The notes beneath the pieces are model-generated. The model searched no databases and was not told where the DNA came from. It saw nothing but the letters and a program-made list of their open reading frames with translations. A stretch of 64,000 nucleotides of DNA from Elusimicrobiota bacterium (GTDB lineage: Bacteria > Elusimicrobiota > Elusimicrobia > UBA1565 > UBA9628), in assembly GCA_016212795.1 (NCBI GenBank), contig JACRDT010000042.1, positions 124,001-188,000 on the forward strand, read 5' to 3'. Numbering within the stretch: the first letter of the stretch is position 1; each line of letters starts with the position of its first letter. This document shows, piece after piece, positions 33,613 to 41,434 of the stretch. Position numbers and translations under genes: made by a program.

Positions 33613-35087
33613 TCCGACTCGTAGAGGTGGACCAGGACCTGGGTGTTGAGACGGTTGGGCTCGGAGGCCAGGCGCTCCATGTCCCTGGAGAAGATGAATT
33701 GGCTCGGGAGGATCTGGGCGGTGAGGTACCTCAGGCCCGGCGGCAGGGTCCGAGGGGGCTTGTAGGGGCCGGTGGTGCCCAGGACGAAGCCCCACTCGCC
33801 GAACGACGGGACGTAGACGTGGTAGGGGACCGACCTCAGGCCCGCGGCGTTGACGGTCGCGTCGATGCACCAGAAGGACTTCCTGGCGAAGAGGGGGGAG
33901 GTGGCCTGGACGACGAACAGGCCGCCGGGCCGCAGGCGCCTCTTGAGCAGCGCGTAGAAGGAGGTGGTGTAGAGCTTGCCGACGGAATAGCTGCTGGGGT
34001 CCGGGAGGTCCACGACCGCGAAGTCGAAGAAGTCCGTGCCGGCCTCGAGCCACGCGAAGGCGTCGGCGTTGACCACGGTGAGCTTTGGGGAGCTCAGCGA
34101 GCCGCCGTTGAGCTGGGTGAGCGCCTGGTTGGCAGCGAAGAGCCGGGTCACCGCGGGGTCGAGGTCCACCAGGACCACCCTCTCGACGCCGGGGTACTTG
34201 AGGACCTCGCGGGCCGCCAGGCCGTCGCCGCCTCCCAGGATGAGGACGTCGCGGGGGGCCGGCAGGGAGGCCAGGCCCGGGTGGACCAGACCCTCGTGGT
34301 AGCGGTGCTCGTCGAGCGAGCTGAACTGGAGGTGCCCGTTGAGGAAGAGCCGCACGTCGTGCTTGCTCTTGGTGAGCACGATCTTCTGGTACGAGCTCGT
34401 GCGCGAGAGGATGACCTCGTCGGCGTAGATGCTCGAGTCGGCCCAGGCCCCGAGGTGGGAGGAGAGCGCCAACCCCAGGAGCAGGGCTCCCGCGCTGGCC
34501 AGGCACTGCGCCCCCAGCCACGAGCGCTTCGGCAGCTCGTCGCGGAAGATGCGCAGCGCCCACAGGGCCACCAGGGTGTTGGCCAGCCCGATCGCGAACG
34601 AGGTCCGAAGGAGGCCCAGCCGCGGCATGAGGACCAGGGGGAACAGGAGGGATGCCACCAGGGCGCCGATGTAGTCGAGGGCGAGGACCTGGGCCACGAG
34701 GTCCTTGAGGGCGAGCCGATCCTGGAGGATGCGGATGATGAGCGGGATCTCGAGCCCCACCAGTGTGCCGATCACGATGACGACCGCGTAGAGGATGACC
34801 CGGAACCCCGCGGCCTGCGCGAAGGCCGCCGAGAGGAGCGCGGCCGAGGAGCCGCCGACGAGGCCCACCAGGGCTTCGACCTGGATGAAGCGCGACACCA
34901 GCCCCTTGCCGACGTAGCGGGAGAGGTACGAGCCGATCCCCATGGCGAAGAGGTAGGCGCCGATCACGGTCGAAAACTGGAGGACCGTGTCGCCGAGGAG
35001 GTAGCTGGCCAGCGTCCCGGCGATGAGCTCGTAGACGAGCCCGCAGGTGGCGATGACGAAGACGGAGATGAAGAGGGCGAGCTTCAT
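33591..35087 (-). CDS. Membrane-anchored spermidine synthase-like aminopropyltransferase
   Basis: 498 residues. Seven or so transmembrane helices fill ~1-205 (LVYELIAGTLASYLLGD is the typical opening). A spermidine synthase domain follows at ~220-480: SSYQKIVLTK, DVRLFLNGHLQFSSLDEHRY, HPGLASLPAPRDVLILGGGD, VDLDPAV, and DLPDPSSYSVGKLYT in place of the usual DSTDP-type catalytic segment. Family enzymes transfer aminopropyl groups from decarboxylated SAM, but no speD gene is seen in the window, and in this membrane subfamily the true product is unknown. The gene overlaps the downstream FAD oxidase gene. Confidence 0.85.
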   Translation of the reverse strand: MKLALFISVFVIATCGLVYELIAGTLASYLLGDTVLQFSTVIGAYLFAMGIGSYLSRYVGKGLVSRFIQVEALVGLVGGSSAALLSAAFAQAAGFRVILYAVVIVIGTLVGLEIPLIIRILQDRLALKDLVAQVLALDYIGALVASLLFPLVLMPRLGLLRTSFAIGLANTLVALWALRIFRDELPKRSWLGAQCLASAGALLLGLALSSHLGAWADSSIYADEVILSRTSSYQKIVLTKSKHDVRLFLNGHLQFSSLDEHRYHEGLVHPGLASLPAPRDVLILGGGDGLAAREVLKYPGVERVVLVDLDPAVTRLFAANQALTQLNGGSLSSPKLTVVNADAFAWLEAGTDFFDFAVVDLPDPSSYSVGKLYTTSFYALLKRRLRPGGLFVVQATSPLFARKSFWCIDATVNAAGLRSVPYHVYVPSFGEWGFVLGTTGPYKPPRTLPPGLRYLTAQILPSQFIFSRDMERLASEPNRLNTQVLVHLYESEWEKINF

Positions 35088-35144
35088 GTTGTGGGCAAAC
35101 GAACCGCCATGGCGGCCACGGAAGATTGCGAAAGAACGAAGACA

Positions 35145-35173
35145 AGCAGGGGATCGGAACGCGATCCCCTGCT
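35145..35173. terminator. Bidirectional hairpin between DUF350 and the spermidine-synthase-like gene
   Basis: An 11-bp perfect stem AGCAGGGGATC / GATCCCCTGCT with a 7-nt loop starts 3 bp after the DUF350 stop. On the minus strand it is followed by TTGTCTTCGTTCTTTC. It could end or attenuate the upstream operon. Confidence 0.65.
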
Positions 35174-35175
35174 GT

Positions 35176-35394
35176 TTAGCCCATCAGCGACGCCGCGATG
35201 ATCAGGCAGATGCCGATGGAGATGCAGCCCACGACCGTGCCCAGCGCGCGGTTCTGCTTGACGACGATCTCCTGCCAGAGGTCGTAAGGGGTGATCTTGT
35301 CGACGGTCGCGAAGACGCCGACGAAGATGACCACGCCCATGAGGGAGTAGAGGATCGCCGCCGCGAGGTGGGCGGGGTTGAGCAAGTCTTTCAT
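35176..35394 (-). CDS. DUF350 small membrane protein
   Basis: 72 residues with two transmembrane helices: AAAILYSLMGVVIFVGVFA and the later LGTVVGCISIGICLIIAASL. The intervening VDKITPYDLWQEIVVKQNRA is the conserved DUF350 segment (TPxxLxxEIxxxxNxA). DUF350 (YjfL family) proteins have no proven activity. They are regular neighbours of DUF4178 and spermidine-synthase-like genes, as here. The gene is 9 bp downstream of the 59-residue gene and ends at the hairpin. Confidence 0.85.
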   Translation of the reverse strand: MKDLLNPAHLAAAILYSLMGVVIFVGVFATVDKITPYDLWQEIVVKQNRALGTVVGCISIGICLIIAASLMG

Positions 35395-35403
35395 GAGACC
35401 TCC

Positions 35404-35583
35404 TTATTTGCCGTAGTAATGGTGGCGGACGTACGTCTTGTAATGCTCCCGGTAGGCCCCGGGGTTCTCCCGGACGCTTTTGGGCACGCCCTTGACCTCG
35501 TCGACGTCGCTGTACGACCAGCCGACGAAGAGGGCATAGGCCAGGAAGGCCACGATGCCGGCGCCGAAGATGGTGTATTTCAT
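35404..35583 (-). CDS. 59-residue membrane-anchored protein of the DUF350/DUF4178 cluster
   Basis: Short gene easily missed. It starts with MKYTIFGAGIVAFLAYALFV (one transmembrane helix), followed by a soluble tail GWSYSDVDEVKGVPKSVREN and PGAYREHYKTYVRHHYYGK. The VPxSVRENPGxYRxHY motif and the aromatic/His-rich end look conserved rather than random, and I recall similar small proteins in other clusters of this type. It begins 3 bp after the stop of the DUF4178 gene and is followed 9 bp later by DUF350, so it is tightly inside the operon. Function unknown. Confidence 0.8.
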   Translation of the reverse strand: MKYTIFGAGIVAFLAYALFVGWSYSDVDEVKGVPKSVRENPGAYREHYKTYVRHHYYGK

Positions 35584-35586
35584 AGC

Positions 35587-37017
35587 TCAATCATCGTCGT
35601 CATCGTCGTCATCCTCGGTCGTCCAGGGGTGGTCGCTCTCCTGCCAGCGGCCGCACTCGAAGCTCCTGTGGCGGAACCATACCCAGCCGACCGGGAGGAC
35701 CAGCAGGAGCCACGCCCAGAGAAGGTAGCTCACGCGGGGGACGTCGCGCTTGAGCTCGATGGTGTAGGCGAGGAGTTGCGAATCCGTCTCGGGCTCCACG
35801 CGCAGGTAGTAGCTGCCGGCCTTCACGGACGGGAGGAACGCGGTGTCGGACCTGCTCCCCTCAGACCAGGACTCTCCCCCGTCGACGCCGTGGTAGTAGC
35901 CCACCTCCCGGCCGAAGTCCAGGGCTTCGTCGGTCCTGGTGTCGATGAGCGCCATCTGGAAATAGGCCCACTGGTTGTCGACGTTCGAGTCGACCTTGAC
36001 GCGCACGTTGGAGGTTCGGCCCGCGATGTCGAAGGGGAAGGTGACGCGCGACCGCTCCGGGTCGGTGACGGCGTACTGGAAGGGGAAGGTCTGGATGACT
36101 TTGTTCTGGGAGAAGCCGGCGATGAGGGCGAAGATGCCGGCGGCCGCGGCGGCCAGCTTCCAGAAAACCGGCGCCATCGAGTCGAGCGCGGGGCCGTGCG
36201 GGTTGGGTTGGGCCGGGGCAGTGCCGGTCCGGTAGGGGGGCACGCCCTCCATCTTGAAGGCCTGCCAGACTTCCTGGGGCTCCATGTGCTCGCCCAGCGA
36301 CCAGGTCGTGTCCTCCTCCGTCTTGTCCTCCGAGAGGATGAAGGGCGGGCAGACGAAGTCGCGGGCCAGGGCCTCGTCGCCCACGGCGACCCGCCAGTTG
36401 AACTCCCCGAGCACGTAGGTCGTCATGGGCTTGGAGGTCTGGAAGTGCAGGTACTTGCGGCCGTCGTGGACCACGCAGGGGTTCCTGGCGATGTCGGGGT
36501 TGTCCCACAGGCCGCAGTCGAACGGCTCGGCAGCGGCGGGTTTCTTGCGGCCGTCGGCGTCTTTCTTCGCCTTGATGCCGACCTTTCGGTTGAACGCGGC
36601 GAGGATCTGCTCCCGCGTGGCCGGGACGGCGGCCACCACCGGGGGCGGCTCGGCCGGCTCCGAGCCGGCGGGCTCCGGCCCCGCGCCCGCCTCTGGCTCG
36701 GGGCCTCGGCGGCCGACCACGTTCTCCTTGCCCGAGAGGGCGCGCAGCTTCTGCATCTCGCCCTGGTCGAACCAGACGCCCTTGCAGCGCCCGCAGTGGT
36801 CGAGGGTGAGCTTGCCCCCGTAGACCGTGGCGCCGCGCATGGCGCCGCCGCACCTGGGGCAGAGGCAGCCGGCGTCCTTGGCGTCCTCGAACGGGAGGTC
36901 GAAGGTTAGCTCGTCGGCGTCGTAGAACGCGCCGTTGCAGAACGGGCAGGACTCGATGTCGATGCCGTCGGGCAGGTGGAGGAACTGGAGCGGCCCTTGG
37001 CACTTGGGGCAATTCAT
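35587..37017 (-). CDS. TFIIB-type zinc-ribbon / DUF4178 C-terminal-half protein with poly-Asp tail
   Basis: 476 residues. Two zinc-ribbon units at the N-terminus (MNCPKCQGPLQFL, then ESCPFCNGAFYDADEL; CLCPRCGGAMRG, then LDHCGRCKGVWFDQGEMQKL) are typical zf-TFIIB. After a Pro/Glu linker comes a segment (~185-260: YLHFQTSKPMTTYVLGEFNW, FVCPPFILSEDKTEEDTTWS, LGEHMEPQEVWQAF) that in DUF4178 proteins I know follows the first DUF4178 half. A TM lies at ~295, a beta-sandwich domain at ~310-425, a second TM at ~430, and the protein ends in nine Asp. Its ATG overlaps the stop of the upstream gene. Confidence 0.75.
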   Translation of the reverse strand: MNCPKCQGPLQFLHLPDGIDIESCPFCNGAFYDADELTFDLPFEDAKDAGCLCPRCGGAMRGATVYGGKLTLDHCGRCKGVWFDQGEMQKLRALSGKENVVGRRGPEPEAGAGPEPAGSEPAEPPPVVAAVPATREQILAAFNRKVGIKAKKDADGRKKPAAAEPFDCGLWDNPDIARNPCVVHDGRKYLHFQTSKPMTTYVLGEFNWRVAVGDEALARDFVCPPFILSEDKTEEDTTWSLGEHMEPQEVWQAFKMEGVPPYRTGTAPAQPNPHGPALDSMAPVFWKLAAAAAGIFALIAGFSQNKVIQTFPFQYAVTDPERSRVTFPFDIAGRTSNVRVKVDSNVDNQWAYFQMALIDTRTDEALDFGREVGYYHGVDGGESWSEGSRSDTAFLPSVKAGSYYLRVEPETDSQLLAYTIELKRDVPRVSYLLWAWLLLVLPVGWVWFRHRSFECGRWQESDHPWTTEDDDDDDDD

Positions 37018-37403
37018 GACAGGGTCTCGAGCGGCGGGTTGGGCAGGGTGGAGAGGAAGGTCCAGTGCCCGCCGGCCTCGATGAGCCAGCGGAAGCCCTT
37101 GTAGGGGTTCCAGAGCAGGTACTCCGCCCAGTCGTAGTCGGCGCCGTAGTAGCGGGTCCTGCGGCGCAGGTACCCGACGACTTCGAAGGTCCCGTCGCGG
37201 AAGGTCCCGCGCCGGCCGAGGGGGATGGTCGGCTCGATGGTGTAGTTCGCCTTGTACTGCGAGAGGACCTGGTGCCGGGGGTCCTGGGCGTCGAGGACGC
37301 TGCCGCAGTGCGAGCAGGCTACGACCTGCGTGGAGCCTTGCGCCTTGATCTGGAGGGGGGCGCCGCAGCCCGTGCAGGTGAAGGAGACCGCCCGCTCTAC
37401 CAT
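37014..37403 (-). CDS. Zinc-ribbon + DUF4178 N-terminal-half protein
   Basis: 129 residues. A zinc ribbon (FTCTGCGAPLQIKA, then VACSHCGSVLDAQD) is followed by the first half of a DUF4178 domain: IPLGRRGTFRDGTFEVVGYL, YDWAEYLLWNPYKGFRWLIE, GGHWTFLSTLPNPP. The protein stops where, in longer family members, the YxHFQTxxxxVxYVLGEFYW half continues; that half is found in the next gene. The ATGA overlap couples the two. This protein overlaps the 210-residue DUF4178 gene upstream by 7 bp. Confidence 0.75.
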   Translation of the reverse strand: MVERAVSFTCTGCGAPLQIKAQGSTQVVACSHCGSVLDAQDPRHQVLSQYKANYTIEPTIPLGRRGTFRDGTFEVVGYLRRRTRYYGADYDWAEYLLWNPYKGFRWLIEAGGHWTFLSTLPNPPLETLS

Positions 37404-38029
37404 CCCTCGAACTCCTTCAAGCCCGTCAGCGCGAGCTCGTCGAACGGGACGTACTCGCCGAGGAAGAGGAAAGGCGGGTCCTCGCTGTAGTCGATGGTCG
37501 CGAACTCCCGGCCCGGGCCGGCGAGGTCGGCGAAGGGGGCCTTCTCGCCGAAGGGGACGCGGAAGGGGAGCTCGCCTTCCGCGGCGATGTACTCGGCCTC
37601 GCGGCGGTCCTTGACGGCGAAGGTCTTGCCGGCGAGCTCGACTTTCCCGCCCACCGAGAGCGAGCCGTAGGCGGGGAGCGCCGCCCCGGCCGAACTCTTG
37701 AAGCTCAGGGCGTAGAGCCCCTGGGCCTCGCCGAGCCAGCCGAGCTTGCCGTCGATGAAGCTGAGGTGCCACTCGTTCCAGAACCCCTCGGGGTAGCGCA
37801 TCTGGAGGCGGCCGATGACGCCGAACGGCGCGCCCTTGTGCTTGCCCTCGCAGCCGAGCTGGAGGGGCGAGCCGTCGGGCATGAGCTGGGCCACCTTGCC
37901 GAGGTTCTCGATGTCGAGGTCCTTGCGCAGGAGCAGGCTGCGGCAGTAGGAGCAGACGGCCAGCAGGGACACCGCCGACTTGAACGAGAACGGCGCGCCG
38001 CAGGAGGGGCAGGCGGGCAGCGGGGTCAT
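37397..38029 (-). CDS. Zinc-ribbon + DUF4178-like protein
   Basis: 210 residues. N-terminal zinc ribbon ACPSCGAPFSFKSAVS then AVCSYCRSLLLRKDLD, followed by two DUF4178-like strand clusters: GAPFGVIGRLQMRYPEGFWN, EWHLSFIDGKLGWLGEAQGL, and a C-terminal beta-rich part ending FLFLGEYVPFDELALTGLKE. The pattern G(x)F-x-V-x-G-R-x-Q, W-x-E-W-x-L-x-F matches the family. It overlaps the saccharopine-dehydrogenase-like gene by 4 bp (ATGA) and the next gene by 7 bp. Function unknown. Confidence 0.75.
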   Translation of the reverse strand: MTPLPACPSCGAPFSFKSAVSLLAVCSYCRSLLLRKDLDIENLGKVAQLMPDGSPLQLGCEGKHKGAPFGVIGRLQMRYPEGFWNEWHLSFIDGKLGWLGEAQGLYALSFKSSAGAALPAYGSLSVGGKVELAGKTFAVKDRREAEYIAAEGELPFRVPFGEKAPFADLAGPGREFATIDYSEDPPFLFLGEYVPFDELALTGLKEFEGW

Positions 38030-39213
38030 CCGGTCGCCATCGCCGTCTTCCGTCCTCCTCCGAGGAAGGAGAAGCGCGAGCTGAGCCGGAACCCGCGCTT
38101 CGCGGCCTCCCGCAGGAAGGGCTCGGCCGGCACGCCGGTCTCCACCGGGTAGGCGCCGGGCCGCCGGATGGCCTTGGAGGCCAGCATGCGGGCGATGATG
38201 GCCGCCGGGAAGCCCGTGGTGCGCATCATCGCGGTCAGCCCAGTCTTCTCGTCGTAGAAGTCCATCATGTCGTAGACGGCCTCGGCCCGCCGGCCGTCCT
38301 TCCACCCGCGCGCGGTCACGCGGATGGCGACCAGGTCCTTGTCGCCGGGGCGGTCGAAGTGGCGCTCCATGAGGAGCGCCGAGAGGGCCCGGGGCGCCAG
38401 GCGCGCGCCGCCCGCGTCCACGGGCTTCTTGCCGAAGAAGCCCAGGTCCCGCATGGTGTTGATGAACGCGATGTGGCCGGGGAAGCGGATGAGCTTGTTG
38501 TCCATGCGGCGGACCTTGCCCGCGTAGGTCCAGGCCATGGTGGACAGGCCCCCGGAGGCGTGGGCGGCCTCGCAGCGGCCCAGGGGCGGGGGCAGGTCGA
38601 TGACCTCGGTCTCGGAGAGGCCGGGGACTTCCACGCGCTTGAAGTCGCGCAGGGCGGTGGCGTTCTCGACGTACTCGTTGATGAGGCCGTGGACGGAGAA
38701 CGTGAGCATGTAGTTCAGGGGGGGGGCCGGCTTCTGGGGCAGGCCCCCGTCGCGGATGAGGACCTCGTCGGTCTTGTCGAGGCGCTCCATGGCGCGGACC
38801 GCGATCGTGTTGATCATGCCCGGGCCGAGCCCGCAGTCGGGGATGAGCGTGACGCCGCGGCTCTTGGCTTTCGCGTGGAGCGAGAGCTCCTTGAGGACGA
38901 TGTCGGTGTTGCCGCCCAGGTCGATGAAGTGGGTGCCGGCCTCGATGGCCGTCTTGGCCAGGCCGAGGTTGAGGAAGTACGGGACGCAGCTGACGGTGAC
39001 GTCGAACCCGGCGGCCGTTTTTCGGACGGCCGCCAGGTCGGAGGCGTTCAGGACCTTGGTCGCGACTCTGGGCGACTTGAGCCAGTCCTTGACCGACGAG
39101 AGTCCTTTCCTGGAGACGTCGGCCAGGAGGATTTTCTCCGTCCCGGGATCCTTGAGCAGGTCGTAGGCGCAAGCCTTGCCCTGAAAACCGCTGCCGATGA
39201 TCAGGAATTTCAT
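38026..39213 (-). CDS. Saccharopine dehydrogenase-family oxidoreductase
   Basis: 395 residues. N-terminal Rossmann motif MKFLIIGSGFQGKACAYDLL, then VTVSCVPYFLNLGLAKTAIE, GTHFIDLGGNTDIVLKE, and the family signature TLIPDCGLGPGMINTIAVRA. Homologues include saccharopine and carboxynorspermidine dehydrogenases, which form a C-N bond by reductive amination. In a cluster with an aminopropyltransferase-like gene, a polyamine-type reaction is attractive, but the substrate is not shown by the sequence. It heads the operon. A TAAAAT box on the minus strand ends 6 nt before the ATG, suggesting a leaderless mRNA. Confidence 0.85.
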   Translation of the reverse strand: MKFLIIGSGFQGKACAYDLLKDPGTEKILLADVSRKGLSSVKDWLKSPRVATKVLNASDLAAVRKTAAGFDVTVSCVPYFLNLGLAKTAIEAGTHFIDLGGNTDIVLKELSLHAKAKSRGVTLIPDCGLGPGMINTIAVRAMERLDKTDEVLIRDGGLPQKPAPPLNYMLTFSVHGLINEYVENATALRDFKRVEVPGLSETEVIDLPPPLGRCEAAHASGGLSTMAWTYAGKVRRMDNKLIRFPGHIAFINTMRDLGFFGKKPVDAGGARLAPRALSALLMERHFDRPGDKDLVAIRVTARGWKDGRRAEAVYDMMDFYDEKTGLTAMMRTTGFPAAIIARMLASKAIRRPGAYPVETGVPAEPFLREAAKRGFRLSSRFSFLGGGRKTAMATG

Positions 39214-39219
39214 GGGCTG

Positions 39220-39225
39220 ATTTTA
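39220..39225 (-). promoter_or_regulatory. -10 element (TAAAAT) for the saccharopine-dehydrogenase-like operon
   Basis: GCTAAAAT is followed by CAGCCC and the ATG, a gap of 6 nt, with no Shine-Dalgarno sequence. Confidence 0.5.
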
Positions 39226-39239
39226 GCATTTCACGCAAC

Positions 39240-39356
39240 GACTCGCCTCTCACGCTCCCCGCGGGTGGTGGCATGTTGATGAAACGGAATCTGCCCCCTC
39301 AGCTACTCACCCCTGGCCGACTGTAGGACTCGGCCAGGCCGCGGGGGAGGCGAGTC
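39240..39356. mobile_element. 117-bp element with 10-bp terminal inverted repeats (contains dispersed-element copy C)
   Basis: GACTCGCCTC at 39240-39249 and GAGGCGAGTC at 39347-39356 are perfect inverted repeats. Inside lie a CTGCCCCCTCAGCTACT block shared with copies A and B, a second stem CTGGCCGA / TCGGCCAG, and CGCGGGGGAGG. There is no coding capacity. It lies in the intergenic region between two divergent genes. It looks like a small non-autonomous (MITE- or REP-like) element; no target duplication is obvious. Confidence 0.55.
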
Positions 39357-39420
39357 ATTTGGGACCATTGGCCCCCCCGCGTCTTCCCCTTCGGCTCAGG
39401 CGGCCCGGCGGCCGGCCTGC

Positions 39421-39426
39421 TACCAT
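39421..39426 (+). promoter_or_regulatory. -10 element (TACCAT) for the HEAT-like gene
   Basis: TGCTACCAT is followed by 7 nt (ATGTAAT) and the ATG at 39434. This gap equals that of several other genes in the window. Confidence 0.4.
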
Positions 39427-39433
39427 ATGTAAT

Positions 39434-40339
39434 ATGAAGACCAACGCCCTCCTGTCCTTGATCCTCCCGGTGGCCGCGTCGATGCTGTGCCCCGCCGACG
39501 CCTGGACCCAGGCGGCCCTGAGGATGCCCGAGTTCGAGAGGGTGCTCGTCGAGATCCCCAAGCCGGCGCTGACCTCCCTCCAGGACCTGTGCCGCACCCT
39601 CTGGACGAGCCGGGACACCAAGGAGATCCTCGACACCCTGCTGGCCATCGAGGGGTGGACCAGGCCGGTGAGCCAGGAAGACGAGATGCTGGTGGTCCAG
39701 TCTCTCAGGGTCGTGGCGGACAACCCGGTCGTCGACGCGTCGGCGCGGGCCAGGGCGGTCTACACGCTGGGCAAGGTCTGCGAGCGGGTGAGCTCCGACA
39801 TCAACCTGCGGGACGCCGTGGCGTTCCTGGTGGATATCGTCAACGCCGACAACCCGATGGACAAGCGGCGCGACCTGCGCAGGCCGGCCCTGATGGGGCT
39901 GGCCCGCGCCGCCCACCTCGTTCCGGACTCCTACCGCGACCTCATCGAGGCCACCCTGAAGGCGGCGCTGCGCGTCATCCGCGACAACGCCGACGCCTCC
40001 GAGAACGTCCTGGCCATGACCATCCTCCAGCAGCATCTGCGCCACCACGGCGTGGCGCACCTGTTCCAGTCGTACGAGCTGCAGGGAAGCGTCCTGGCCG
40101 AGCTCATCAGCCCCTACGAGGCCAATCTCTACGCGCTCTACGGCGACCGCAACCGGCCGGTGGATTTCCGCTACCAGCTCATCCGGGTCCTGGGGACGCT
40201 GGGGCGGGTCCGGCCGGACGGCGGCGTCAACCAGATCCCCCACCGGGCCATGCAGGTCCTCAAGAACATGGAGAACAACGAGCCTGACGGCCAGCTCAAG
40301 ATGCTCATCAGGCTCTACACGTCCAGAGCCCGGTTCTAA
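39434..40339 (+). CDS. Exported HEAT-like helical-repeat protein
   Basis: 301 residues. The ATG at 39434 gives a signal peptide (MKTNALLSLILPVAASMLCP, then ADA). The mature part is all-helical with paired helices such as LQDLCRTLWTSRDTKEILDT, VVDASARARAVYTLGKVCER and RDLRRPALMGLARAAHLVPD, which resemble HEAT/armadillo-type repeats. No catalytic motif is visible. A periplasmic scaffolding or binding role is the most that can be inferred. It is monocistronic, divergent from the DUF4178 operon across the 117-bp element. Confidence 0.65.
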   Translation: MKTNALLSLILPVAASMLCPADAWTQAALRMPEFERVLVEIPKPALTSLQDLCRTLWTSRDTKEILDTLLAIEGWTRPVSQEDEMLVVQSLRVVADNPVVDASARARAVYTLGKVCERVSSDINLRDAVAFLVDIVNADNPMDKRRDLRRPALMGLARAAHLVPDSYRDLIEATLKAALRVIRDNADASENVLAMTILQQHLRHHGVAHLFQSYELQGSVLAELISPYEANLYALYGDRNRPVDFRYQLIRVLGTLGRVRPDGGVNQIPHRAMQVLKNMENNEPDGQLKMLIRLYTSRARF

Positions 40340-40344
40340 CTTGG

Positions 40345-40374
40345 TATAGTACGACCTGCCGGAGCAGCGGCAGG
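40345..40374 (+). promoter_or_regulatory. -10 box (TATAGT) and leader hairpin upstream of the alcohol dehydrogenase
   Basis: TTGGTATAGT ends at 40350. A 7-bp stem CCTGCCG / CGGCAGG (40355-40374) follows right at the presumed transcript start. The leader to the ATG at 40424 is ~67 nt and has GGGGAGAG 7 nt before the ATG. The stem could also act as the terminator of the preceding gene. Confidence 0.4.
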
Positions 40375-40423
40375 CCGTCCCACCGCCTCCTGGGTCGGGC
40401 CCTCTGCCGCGGGGAGAGTCGCC

Positions 40424-41428
40424 ATGTCGATCAAGGGGTTCGCCGCTTTCGGGCCGGGCGAGAAGCTCAAGCCGTTCTCCTACGAGCCGGGCCTGCTCGG
40501 CCCGCACGAGGTCGAGGTCGAGGTCACCCACTGCGGCATCTGCCGCAGCGACGTCCACCTCATCGACAACGACTGGGGGATCACCAAATACCCCGCCCTC
40601 TGCGGCCATGAGATCGTCGGCAAGGTCTCGGCCGCCGGCCCGGAGGTCAAGGGGCTCTCCAAGGGCGACCGCGTGGGGATCGGGTGGCAGGCCGGGAGCT
40701 GCCTGGCCTGCGAGTGGTGCGTGGGGGGGCAGGAGAACCGCTGCGCCGAGCAGGCGGCCACCTGCCTCGGCCGCCCCGGCGGGTTTGCCGAGGCGGTCCG
40801 GGTGGACGGCCGGTTCGCCTTCCCGCTCCCCAAGGGGCTGGAGTCGCACCACGCCGCCCCGCTGCTGTGCGGTGGGATCACGGTGTACACGCCCTTGAGG
40901 GCCCACGCCCATCCCTGGTCGCGGGTCGGGGTCATCGGCATCGGGGGGCTGGGGCACTTCGCCCTCCAGTTCGCGCGGGCCTTCGGCTGCGAGGTCACGG
41001 CGTTTTCCTCCTCGAAGGACAAGGAGGGCGAGGCCGCCGGCCTCGGCGCCCACCGCTTCGTGCCGGTCTCGGACGCGGCCGCGATGAAGAAGGCGGCCGG
41101 CTCCCTGGACCTCCTCGTCTCGACGGTCCATGTCGACCTCGACTGGGAGGCTTGGATGAGGGTCCTGCGGCCGGGGGGCGTCCTGGCCCTGGTCGGCGCC
41201 ACCGACGGCAAGCTCAACATCGCCGCGGACACCCTTCTCCTGGGCAAGAAGGCCGTGCTGGGCAGCACCATCGGGACGCGCTCGGCCATCCGGGAGATGC
41301 TGGAATTCGCAGCGCGCCACGCCATCAAGGCCCGCGCCGAGGTCGTCCCCATGGCCCAGGTGAACGCCGCGGTCGACCGGGTCCGCCAGGGCAAGGCCCG
41401 CTACCGGATGGTTCTCGAGAACCGCTGA
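40424..41428 (+). CDS. Zinc-dependent alcohol dehydrogenase (cinnamyl/YahK-like)
   Basis: 334 residues. Catalytic zinc ligands in THCGICRSDVHLI and CGHEIVG, structural zinc cysteines in SCLACEWCVGGQENRC, and a Rossmann motif VGVIGIGGLGHFALQ. The layout matches the CAD/YahK group of NADPH-dependent medium-chain dehydrogenases, which reduce aldehydes. Length is normal (family ~345). It follows its own promoter and Shine-Dalgarno sequence and is convergent with the CorA-family gene (6 bp between stops). The physiological aldehyde is unknown. Confidence 0.92.
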   Translation: MSIKGFAAFGPGEKLKPFSYEPGLLGPHEVEVEVTHCGICRSDVHLIDNDWGITKYPALCGHEIVGKVSAAGPEVKGLSKGDRVGIGWQAGSCLACEWCVGGQENRCAEQAATCLGRPGGFAEAVRVDGRFAFPLPKGLESHHAAPLLCGGITVYTPLRAHAHPWSRVGVIGIGGLGHFALQFARAFGCEVTAFSSSKDKEGEAAGLGAHRFVPVSDAAAMKKAAGSLDLLVSTVHVDLDWEAWMRVLRPGGVLALVGATDGKLNIAADTLLLGKKAVLGSTIGTRSAIREMLEFAARHAIKARAEVVPMAQVNAAVDRVRQGKARYRMVLENR

Positions 41429-41434
41429 CCCGGG

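Noticed and set aside
37014..37403. Frameshift artefact splitting a single DUF4178 gene
   Set aside because: The downstream gene starts with its own ATG overlapping the stop (ATGA) and carries an additional zinc-ribbon domain before the second DUF4178 half, so no single base change would join the two halves directly.
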